This document shows positions 57,742-64,000 of a stretch of 64,000 bases of DNA, in pieces (position 1 is the first letter of the stretch; the number at the start of each line of letters is the position of its first letter). The stretch is from Bacteroidaceae bacterium HV4-6-C5C (lineage in GTDB: Bacteria > Bacteroidota > Bacteroidia > Bacteroidales > Bacteroidaceae). Where the stretch lies: NCBI GenBank assembly GCA_007896885.1, contig VOIU01000016.1, positions 16,926 through 80,925 of the forward strand, read 5' to 3'. The notes beneath the pieces are model-generated. The model saw only the letters and a program-made list of their open reading frames with translations, was not told the origin of the DNA and searched no databases. The translations under genes were made by a program, and so were the position numbers.

Positions 57742-57749
57742 CAAAGATA
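57742..57749 (-). promoter_or_regulatory. Promoter -7 box for the response regulator
   Basis: On the minus strand TATCTTTG, 25 bp upstream of the ATG at 57717. Confidence 0.6.
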
Positions 57750-58014
57750 TAAAAATAATAGATATACTATACTTTCATTAAATAGTTACTAAATTATTGG
57801 GAGAATATTAACTGTTAGTTCAACCTCAAACTTACATAAATTAACCATTTGCCAACAGTATGTTGTACTTTACAAGCACCAGCATATCAAGACAAATAAT
57901 ATCATACCACTAATAATCAAGAACATAACAACAAATCACAAGCAAAAGCTGAATTCAACAGCAAAATGAAGACATTGCCATCGAAGTCAGCTTCCAAATG
58001 ATAAAAACAAATAA

Positions 58015-58248
58015 CTAATGATTGCAGACCTTAGTCACATCAACAGTAAAACCTTCATTGGAAGGCATGAATTTACCTTTATGTTTAAGAAACTCTATTA
58101 ATTCATCAATATCCATATCCTCGGCAGAGCAAGCATAAAAGCGTTGTTCCGCACCAAAGTTCTCGATAATAGCCTCCTTCAACGTAGCTTCCGAATAACT
58201 GTTGCCTTCCATCATATGAAGTACCTCATGAGCATGTAATTGTTCCAT
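58015..58248 (-). CDS. YecH-like metal-binding protein (DUF2492)
   Basis: The 77-residue product starts MEQLHAHEVLHMMEGNSYSE, then YACSAEDMDIDELIEFLKHKGKF and ends VTKVCNH. The order of His and Cys residues, HAHEVLHMM, YACSA and VCNH, matches the YecH/DUF2492 family, proposed to bind metal. Function is unknown. It is a single-gene unit with its own -7 box and lies between 300 bp of non-coding DNA and the divergent uracil permease gene. Confidence 0.85.
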   Translation of the reverse strand: MEQLHAHEVLHMMEGNSYSEATLKEAIIENFGAEQRFYACSAEDMDIDELIEFLKHKGKFMPSNEGFTVDVTKVCNH

Positions 58249-58266
58249 ATCCGATTATTTTTTGCA

Positions 58267-58274
58267 CAAAGATA
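58267..58274 (-). promoter_or_regulatory. Promoter -7 box for the YecH-like gene
   Basis: On the minus strand TATCTTTG, 19 bp upstream of the ATG at 58248. Confidence 0.6.
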
Positions 58275-58385
58275 ACACGATCGATTCATTAAAAGATGCA
58301 ACAAATGTGACAAGTGCTAAATATTATTGCACTGATAATAAAAATAATGCCTGCACCGAACCGTAGAAAAGCTAAACTTTTTAAA

Positions 58386-58393
58386 TATCTTTG
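58386..58393 (+). promoter_or_regulatory. Promoter -7 box for the uracil permease
   Basis: TATCTTTG matches TAnnTTTG, 57 bp upstream of the ATG at 58450. Confidence 0.6.
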
Positions 58394-58449
58394 TTCCCGC
58401 AAATCAAAGAGATGCCATGACAATCCTGCAAATACAATGATCTAATTAT

Positions 58450-59652
58450 ATGAATACAAAACATCTATCCCCCTTTCAACAAGGAATAGTCGGAGTACAG
58501 TTTTTGTTTGTAGCTTTCGGAGCGACAGTCTTAGTTCCCCTTTTAGTTGGTTTAAATCCTTCAGTAGCCCTGTTTACAGCCGGTGTCGGCACATTACTGT
58601 TCCATTTGGTCAGTAAAGGTAAAGTGCCTATCTATTTGGGAAGTAGTTTTGCATTTATTGCACCCATCATAGAGTCAACCCGTCTATACGGATTACCAGG
58701 GACTTTATGCGGATTGGCATCCGTCGCAGCAGTATATTTTTTGATGAGTTTTCTAGTTAAGAAAAGAGGTATCAAATTAATTGAGCGTTTATTCCCTCCT
58801 GTGGTTATCGGACCGGTGATCATATTGATCGGATTGTCCCTTGCAGGAACAGGTGTGGGTATGGCAAAAGGAAATTGGATTCTTGCCATATCATCATTGG
58901 CAACCGCTGTATTAGTGTCTCTCTTAGCAAAAGGATTATGGAAATTAATCCCCATATTCTGCGGTATAATTGTTGGCTATACCACAGCATGTATCGGAGG
59001 AGATGTGAATCTCCAATCCATAGTAGATGCACCATGGCTAAGTCTTCCGGGATTCGTTACACCACAATTCTCCTGGCAAGCTATTATATACATGATTCCT
59101 GTGGCTATTGCCCCTATCATTGAGCATATCGGCAATATCTACACCATCGGCACTGTGACCGGTAAGGATTATGTTAAAGACCCCGGCTTGGAACGTACAT
59201 TATTTGGAGATGGTTTGGCTTGTCTCTTTGCCGGTTTTGTAGGAGGTCCTCCCGCAACAACGTATGCCGAAGTTACAGGAGCTATCTCATTAACTAAAAT
59301 ATCCGACCCGAAAATAATCCGCATCACTGCGGTTGCAGCAATATTATTTTCGGTTATCGGAAAGATCAGTGCTTTTCTGCAATCGATCCCTTCGGCAGTA
59401 TTGGGCGGAATCATGTTATTACTGTTCGGCACAATAGCCTGCGCGGGAATACAAACTATGATCCGTCAGCAGACCGATTTGGGGCAAACACGCAATATGA
59501 TTATTGTCTCACTGACGCTCACCATCGGAATAGGTGGTGCCGTATTAAGTTGGGGGACTTTCTCAATGAGTGGCATCGGCCTGGCTGCACTAATGGGTAT
59601 GGCATTAAATCTTTTATTACCAGCAGAACGGACACTAAAAGAAGATGCATAA
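58450..59652 (+). CDS. uraA: Uracil-xanthine permease family transporter
   Basis: The 400-residue product has about 14 short membrane segments of the NCS2/UraA fold. Hallmarks are QFLFVAFGATVLVPLLVGLNPSVALFTAGVGTLLFHLV at the start, PVAIAPIIEHIGNIYTIG (conserved substrate-site Glu) and GGPPATTYAEVTGAISLTK. It imports uracil with protons across the inner membrane; xanthine is the less likely alternative. It is a single gene with its own promoter. Confidence 0.94.
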   Translation: MNTKHLSPFQQGIVGVQFLFVAFGATVLVPLLVGLNPSVALFTAGVGTLLFHLVSKGKVPIYLGSSFAFIAPIIESTRLYGLPGTLCGLASVAAVYFLMSFLVKKRGIKLIERLFPPVVIGPVIILIGLSLAGTGVGMAKGNWILAISSLATAVLVSLLAKGLWKLIPIFCGIIVGYTTACIGGDVNLQSIVDAPWLSLPGFVTPQFSWQAIIYMIPVAIAPIIEHIGNIYTIGTVTGKDYVKDPGLERTLFGDGLACLFAGFVGGPPATTYAEVTGAISLTKISDPKIIRITAVAAILFSVIGKISAFLQSIPSAVLGGIMLLLFGTIACAGIQTMIRQQTDLGQTRNMIIVSLTLTIGIGGAVLSWGTFSMSGIGLAALMGMALNLLLPAERTLKEDA

Positions 59653-59711
59653 TAAGCTAATATCAACTCTGCCCATTCCTCAAAAGGAAACGCTTATTAA
59701 AAACATGAGCA

Positions 59712-59789
59712 ATAAATAAAAGAGCCGTGCGCATAAGTTATTCGGCCCGACAATTCAATATAACTTCTTTTTCATAGCACATCCGGTTC
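59712..59789 (-). ncRNA. Possible short RNA downstream of the uracil permease gene
   Basis: On the minus strand TATCTTTG (59802-59795) is followed by about 75 nt ending in a GGGCCG/CGGCTC stem (59748-59743 with 59727-59722) and a T-rich tract TTTTATTTATT. It contains a six-codon ORF, ATGAAAAAGAAGTTATATTGA region. It shares no sequence with the two sRNA candidates. The stem is short, so confidence is low. Confidence 0.25.
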
Positions 59790-59813
59790 TTCTGCAAAGA
59801 TACTTCTATAAAT

Positions 59814-59851
59814 CCCTCCCCCTTCCGGAATATCTTCCGGAAGGGGGAGGG
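59814..59851. repeat. Perfect 17-bp stem GC-rich hairpin
   Basis: CCCTCCCCCTTCCGGAA pairs exactly with TTCCGGAAGGGGGAGGG around a 4-nt loop. No U-tract lies on either side, so it is not a standard terminator. A second hairpin follows within 25 bp. Confidence 0.6.
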
Positions 59852-59875
59852 AATGTTATACGACTGATGTATGAT

Positions 59876-59910
59876 CACTCGTATACTGATCATATATCAG
59901 AATACGAGTG
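59876..59910. repeat. 15-bp stem hairpin next to the GC-rich hairpin
   Basis: CACTCGTATACTGAT pairs with ATCAGAATACGAGTG (one mismatch), loop of 5. No U-tract. Together with 59814-59851 it forms a tandem hairpin pair. Confidence 0.5.
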
Positions 59911-60246
59911 AAGCTTGTTCAGGTCAAAGAGTATTTATTATAAGTATACAGTCCCATCTCAACCACTCAGGCGGACAAAGCATAACTCGCCCATAGATAT
60001 AAATTATTTTCCATTAAGCAAGAAAGGATGAAATCGATTTCATCAGAAGTCCTGTCAAAGATCAATATTTGAACCACCAACTCAGTCCAAAGGAAAATTT
60101 GATAATTGATAAGAGATCATGAGCATCTTCTCCTATGTTCAGGCACGAGTGTTTCTTATACATTGCACGAACTATTCAAAAAGGACTTTTTGACACGATT
60201 GTAAAACAAATTACTTCTTCATGCGTTTTTTAGAAAACACACGGAT
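59911..60246. other. Non-coding stretch upstream of the epimerase-lipocalin gene
   Basis: This holds a perfect 18-bp palindrome GATGAAATCGATTTCATC (60027-60044), a short TCAAAAAG/CTTTTTGA hairpin (60176-60193) and a 33-codon minus-strand ORF (60062-60163) discussed as a finding. No gene with a recognisable product is present and no good -7 box for the downstream gene was seen. Confidence 0.5.
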
Positions 60247-61545
60247 ATGAAAATTGCAATTAGTGGGGCTACCGGATATATCGGCAAACATCTCACATTT
60301 TTTTTAGCTGATCAAGGCCATGAAATCACAGCATTGAAAAGAAACCTTTTCAAGGAAGAAGCCTTTACCCAACTGCTTCAACAGATTGATGGATGCAATG
60401 TAATTATTAATCTGGCAGGAGCACCAATCAATAAAAGATGGAACGAGGAATATAAGCAAGAATTATATAATAGCAGAGTTCTCGTTACGCGTCAACTCGT
60501 TAAAGCTATCTCTTCGCTTGAACAAAAGCCACAGCTTCTCATTTCTACATCCGCCGTTGGGTATTACTCAAACAAAGGTATTCACGATGAAGATCATAAT
60601 GTAAGGGGGCAAGGCTTTTTAGCCAATCTTTGCCACTTTTGGGAAGAAGAAGCCAGGCAATGTCCATCAGAAGTACGGACAGTCATAGCCCGCTTGGGGG
60701 TAGTGTTGTCACCGGATGGAGGAGCCATGGGCAAGATGTTTTTCCCGCTTAAACTTACCCGTACTTCCACCATTATAGGAAGCGGCAGTCAAGCTTTTCC
60801 CTGGATAGGCTTGAACGACTTATGCCGTGCTTTCGCTTTTATCATCGACCACCCGACAATGGAAGGCGTATTCAATATCACGGCACCGCAACTTATTACA
60901 CAAAAGTATCTGGCAGAAGCATTAGGTCGATCTACCCACGCCTTACTCACCATGAGTGTGCCATCCATCGCATTCAAAATATTGTATGGCGAAGGAGCGG
61001 CTTTTCTGACCAGGGGACAAAGTGTAGTCCCGGCCAGACTTTCCGCAGCAGGGTTTAGCTATCAAACCCCTACCATCGAGAAATTACTGGAGATCCCCGA
61101 TCATACCACCATCAGTCGATTGGATATTGGCAGATATATGGGCTTATGGTACGAAATAGCCCGATACGAGAATCGATTTGAGCGAGGCATTGAGAATGCT
61201 ACCGCCTACTATACTCTACAACAGGATAGTACGCTCCAGGTAGAGAATAGCGGTTATAAAAAGGGAGTATTAAAAAGAGCAATCGGCAGAGCAAAGCAAC
61301 CGGATAAACAACAGCCCGGTAAACTGAAAGTATCTTTCTTTTGCAATTTCTACTCCGATTACTATATTCTTGAACTTGATGAGAAGGATTACAGTTACGC
61401 ATTGATTGGAAGCAGTTCGGATAGCTATCTATGGATATTGGCGCGCACCCCACAACTACCCGAAGAAACTTTGAACGAAATACTTCGCAAAACCTCAGCG
61501 CGGGGATATGATACAAGTAAACTGATTTTCACTCAAAACAGATAA
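60247..61545 (+). CDS. TIGR01777 epimerase fused to a lipocalin domain
   Basis: The 432-residue product is a fusion. Residues 1-285 are an atypical SDR epimerase of the TIGR01777/YfcH type (ISGATGYIGKH at 5-15, STSAVGYYSNKG, WEEEA and PWIGLNDLCRAFAF). Residues about 293-432 are a Blc-type lipocalin (RLDIGRYMGLWYEIARYENRFERG with the GxW motif, then YALIGSSSDSYLWILARTP). Bacterial lipocalins are usually separate lipoproteins with a signal peptide. Here there is none, so a small-molecule-binding lipocalin is held in the cytoplasm. Activity of either half is unproven. Confidence 0.88.
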   Translation: MKIAISGATGYIGKHLTFFLADQGHEITALKRNLFKEEAFTQLLQQIDGCNVIINLAGAPINKRWNEEYKQELYNSRVLVTRQLVKAISSLEQKPQLLISTSAVGYYSNKGIHDEDHNVRGQGFLANLCHFWEEEARQCPSEVRTVIARLGVVLSPDGGAMGKMFFPLKLTRTSTIIGSGSQAFPWIGLNDLCRAFAFIIDHPTMEGVFNITAPQLITQKYLAEALGRSTHALLTMSVPSIAFKILYGEGAAFLTRGQSVVPARLSAAGFSYQTPTIEKLLEIPDHTTISRLDIGRYMGLWYEIARYENRFERGIENATAYYTLQQDSTLQVENSGYKKGVLKRAIGRAKQPDKQQPGKLKVSFFCNFYSDYYILELDEKDYSYALIGSSSDSYLWILARTPQLPEETLNEILRKTSARGYDTSKLIFTQNR

Positions 61546-61600
61546 GTTCCTCCGGTCATTTATTTTCTCAGTACCTAAAATAGATAAACACATTGCAGGA

Positions 61601-62305
61601 TTAACGATGATTTACCCCATAACCAAATAAGGCAAAATCACCAAGGCAAGGATCATCAGGAAAAATTTCGGTCAATGCGGAAGTTATCTTACGGGCATTC
61701 TTCAAAGAGAATGTCTCCGAATCGGTCAACCCAAGTTGATAGGCTACCCTGCATACATGTGTATCAAGAGGAATCAACAGATCTTTACGATCGAAATCCT
61801 TCCATATTCCAAAGTCAACCTCAGGTCCTTTTCGTATCATCCAGCGCAAAAACATATTCAACTTTTTCTGAGGACTTTTAGAAGAAACACCCAAGAAAGC
61901 ACACAACCGGTCTATCGGAGTCCCCGAATAAGTCCTCAAAACATCTTCCAGACTTGTATTGTCACGGTAAGCTTCACGCAACAAGTTAAAATAGCCATTA
62001 AAATGAGAGTGCGAAAGCATGCGATAAAAGCTTTGTGTATCATTTGCACGGAAAGTCGACTCCCATTCTCCCGACAACACATAACGGTAAGGTGACTCAC
62101 CCATGATGCGATGAAGGCATTCCGCCTTATTCAGGATTTGCTTACGATTACCAAAGCTCATTAAGGCAGTGAGCAAGCCACTCACTTCAATATCTTGCTT
62201 CAGCGAATAACGATGTGGAAACTGTATCGGGTCATTTTCTATGAATTCACTACGATGATAATTAGCTGCCCACTCCAATAATTTTTGTCTGATATCCTCA
62301 GTCAT
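61601..62305 (-). CDS. TIGR02757 family protein
   Basis: The 234-residue product is soluble and without a signal peptide. The segments SGLLTALMSFGNRKQILNKAE, FLRWMIRKGPEVDFGIWKDFDRKDLLIPLDTHVCRVAYQLG and LTEIFPDDPCLGDFALFGYGV match TIGR02757. The fold is related to HhH-GPD DNA glycosylases, but the conserved catalytic Lys/Asp loop is not obvious to me. Function is unknown. Confidence 0.83.
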   Translation of the reverse strand: MTEDIRQKLLEWAANYHRSEFIENDPIQFPHRYSLKQDIEVSGLLTALMSFGNRKQILNKAECLHRIMGESPYRYVLSGEWESTFRANDTQSFYRMLSHSHFNGYFNLLREAYRDNTSLEDVLRTYSGTPIDRLCAFLGVSSKSPQKKLNMFLRWMIRKGPEVDFGIWKDFDRKDLLIPLDTHVCRVAYQLGLTDSETFSLKNARKITSALTEIFPDDPCLGDFALFGYGVNHR

Positions 62306-62436
62306 TCAATCTGCACTAAAATTAAAATGCAAATATTGCGTGAATTAAGTGGAATATACAAAGAATGCTCCGCTAAATATCCACAAAATTTCTTATATTG
62401 AGCAATATTGGACAAGTGATATCTTATAATAAGGTC

Positions 62437-62444
62437 TACTTTTG
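62437..62444 (+). promoter_or_regulatory. Promoter -7 box that decides the AraC start
   Basis: TACTTTTG matches TAnnTTTG and covers the in-frame TTG at 62442. Transcription should begin after that TTG, so translation must begin at the ATG at 62466. Confidence 0.6.
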
Positions 62445-62465
62445 CATCGTGAAACACTAAGAATT

Positions 62466-63323
62466 ATGGAACATAAGAAAACGACACAGGAAGAATATCA
62501 AAAATGCGTAAATAATGTGATAGAGTACATTAACGCTCATCTAGGGGAAGAAATTGATTTGAAATCGCTGGCCAAGATTTCTCATTTTTCACCCTTTTAT
62601 TTCCATCGCATTATGAAGGCTTTTTTAGGTGAGCCAATAGGTACGTTCATTGTCAGAACACGTACTGAGATGGCTGCCCGATTGCTACGCTATTCCGACT
62701 TACCGGTAACGGAAATAGCTTATCGCATCGGTTACTCTACTCCGTCATCGCTTTCAAAAGTATTCAAACAGTTCTATGGCATTTCACCCTTGGAATATCG
62801 TAACAATAAAAATTTTGTAATTATGAGACCTGCTATTATCAGACCGGATTTAGAGATATCACATGAAATAAAGGACATCCCTTCGCGTAAAGTAATCTAT
62901 ATTCGCTTATCCGGCGACTATAAAGAAAACGACTATGTAGGGGCATGGCTTCGCCTAACCCGTTTCGTCATCGACCAACAACTTCCGATGGGAGCTTGCG
63001 AACCCATTTGCGTATATCATGATAATCCCAAAGTCACTCCGACGGATAAATTACGTACCGACGTATGTATGGAGATGCCTTGTCCAGTAACTCCAAAAGG
63101 AGATATCGGTTACAGGGAATTGCCCAAAGGACGATATGCAATATTTCTCTACAAAGGATCATACGAATATTTGGAAGCCGTATATGACACCATATACGCC
63201 AAACATTTACCGGAAATGGAGTGCACCCTGCGTGATGAGCCCAATGCCGAACGTTATCTTAACGATCCTGCTGCGACCAAACCCGAAGACCTGCTGACAG
63301 AGATTTATATTCCTGTGGAATAG
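62466..63323 (+). CDS. AraC family regulator with GyrI-like effector-binding domain
   Basis: The 285-residue product has two N-terminal helix-turn-helix motifs (about 15-105, LKSLAKISHFSPFYFHRIMKAF and VTEIAYRIGYSTPSSLSKVFKQFYGISPLEYR), then a GyrI-like domain (about 125-285, SRKVIYIRLSGDYKEND and GRYAIFLYKGSYEYLEAVYDTIY). This order is seen in Rob/BmrR-like regulators that sense small hydrophobic or toxic molecules. Targets are unknown. The start is ATG 62466, because a TTG eight codons earlier lies in the -7 box. Confidence 0.9.
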   Translation: MEHKKTTQEEYQKCVNNVIEYINAHLGEEIDLKSLAKISHFSPFYFHRIMKAFLGEPIGTFIVRTRTEMAARLLRYSDLPVTEIAYRIGYSTPSSLSKVFKQFYGISPLEYRNNKNFVIMRPAIIRPDLEISHEIKDIPSRKVIYIRLSGDYKENDYVGAWLRLTRFVIDQQLPMGACEPICVYHDNPKVTPTDKLRTDVCMEMPCPVTPKGDIGYRELPKGRYAIFLYKGSYEYLEAVYDTIYAKHLPEMECTLRDEPNAERYLNDPAATKPEDLLTEIYIPVE

Positions 63324-63335
63324 ACAAAAACAGAA

Positions 63336-63426
63336 GGTGTGTCAAAAGGCAAAAAATAGCAGAACGCCCTTGCTACAACATGCTGTAACAAGGGCGTTTT
63401 TATGAAATAGGGGCGTTTGACACACC
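63336..63426 (+). terminator. Terminator inside a larger inverted repeat (TGTGTCAAA/TTTGACACA)
   Basis: The inner stem AACGCCCTTG (63363-63372) with CAAGGGCGTT (63389-63398) plus T-tract ends the AraC transcript. The outer arms GGTGTGTCAAA (63336-63346) and TTTGACACACC (63416-63426) form a second, exact 11-bp inverted repeat. The nested form suggests a repeat element that supplies the terminator. Confidence 0.7.
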
Positions 63427-63493
63427 CCCTACTTTTTATTATCATCAACTGACCTTTTAATCAAGACACAAAACTCAACGATAGCAATTCAAT

Positions 63494-64000
63494 CTATTTA
63501 CGTGACTTATAATCCTTATAATCTTTTACAAACCCATCTCTAAGCCAAGTCGCCAATGCCTGCCTGTTTGAATTGAGTATAAAGCGCTGCTGGTCGGAAG
63601 AATTCTGGATATTGCCCAGTTCTACAAATACAGCCGAAGGAGAACTGTTAGCCATCACATATAAGCTACGGGGGCCTACCGTTCCGCAAAAGCCTCGGTT
63701 AGGCTGATACTTTCCATATTTCGATTCGAAAGTTTCCTGCATTGTAGTGGCAAGCCGCTTGCTATCCGGTTTAGTCTGTGAGTAGTAAAAGAAAACATCC
63801 GTCTGCATACCTTCACTGCGACTGTCGACATGTAGAAATATGGAACGGCAATACTTATAATTTTTGCGATCTTTGCGGTATAACCCGTTTATCTTATCGC
63901 ATCGCTGCTGCAAGCGTTGCACCTGATTGAGAGGAATAGGATCACCCATACAGGTTTCGCGTTTACTATTAGGCAAATAGAGATCATCACGTATGCCGTC
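63494..64000 (-). CDS. N-acetylmuramoyl-L-alanine amidase (Amidase_3), C-terminal part
   Basis: The frame is open to the window edge, so the start and N-terminal part lie outside; an in-frame TTG at 63976 is not the start. The visible 168 residues contain FLHVDSRSEGMQTDVFFYYS (His/Asp of the zinc site region), a stretch with FVELGNIQNSSDQQRFI, which holds the catalytic-type Glu, and a C-terminal helix. They match the second half of Amidase_3, which cuts the stem peptide from MurNAc in peptidoglycan. It would act in the periplasm if a signal peptide is present upstream. Confidence 0.87.
   Translation of the reverse strand, partial: DGIRDDLYLPNSKRETCMGDPIPLNQVQRLQQRCDKINGLYRKDRKNYKYCRSIFLHVDSRSEGMQTDVFFYYSQTKPDSKRLATTMQETFESKYGKYQPNRGFCGTVGPRSLYVMANSSPSAVFVELGNIQNSSDQQRFILNSNRQALATWLRDGFVKDYKDYKSRK

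Noticed and set aside
62442..62465. TTG start for the AraC regulator
   Set aside because: The TTG is inside the -7 promoter box, so it would not be in the mRNA.

Overview
The window is from a Bacteroidota chromosome, most likely the genus Bacteroides. The evidence is two SusC/SusD loci, BACON domains, many lipoproteins with a Cys lipobox, families found almost only in Bacteroidales (DUF5686, DUF5687, DUF4836, DUF5063), low GC, and repeated TAnnTTTG -7 promoter boxes. I see no rRNA, tRNA, CRISPR array, insertion sequence or phage. The species cannot be settled from the sequence alone.

Layout. 1-1400: a cut-off TPR lipoprotein and a long non-coding stretch with a 22-bp phased palindrome array and a 36-bp perfect palindrome. 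1429-2709: enolase. 2827-12852 (minus): a polysaccharide utilisation locus (PUL1), transcribed susC-susD-surface glycan-binding protein-GH16-GH3, which looks built for beta-1,3 (or mixed-linkage) glucan. 13202-18778: a DUF5686 outer-membrane protein, a Crp/Fnr regulator and a GH20 hexosaminidase. 18952-23189 (minus): ftsK-lolA-trxB. 23299-32194: DUF5063 protein, a 3'-5' exonuclease, an RlmI-type methyltransferase, then a tight run of nucleoside transporter, bifunctional nuclease, rsmE, DUF4836 lipoprotein and an ABC ATPase/permease pair. 32593-34992: membrane pyrophosphatase.

35323-47445 is PUL2: ECF sigma factor, FecR anti-sigma factor, STN-containing SusC and SusD, a terminator, then a separately promoted pair of GH2 exo-glycosidase and secreted FAD-dependent oxidoreductase. 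The sigma/anti-sigma/STN-SusC set is a complete trans-envelope signalling chain. 48056-64000 is mostly housekeeping: miaA, a lipid kinase, kdsA, an M16 protease, a DUF5687/ABC exporter pair, a TraB/GumN protein, a response regulator, a YecH-like protein, a uracil permease, an epimerase-lipocalin fusion, a TIGR02757 protein, an AraC regulator and a cut-off amidase.

The most interesting signal is non-coding. Two intergenic loci, 25955-26037 (+) and 47765-47865 (-), share a 50-nt block that is identical at 48 positions. Each has its own TAnnTTTG promoter and ends in an unrelated hairpin plus U-tract. This is the form of a family of short paralogous sRNAs. The shared block is antisense in two pieces to the leader and start codon of the PUL1 susC mRNA in this same window, so these RNAs may act in trans on SusC translation.
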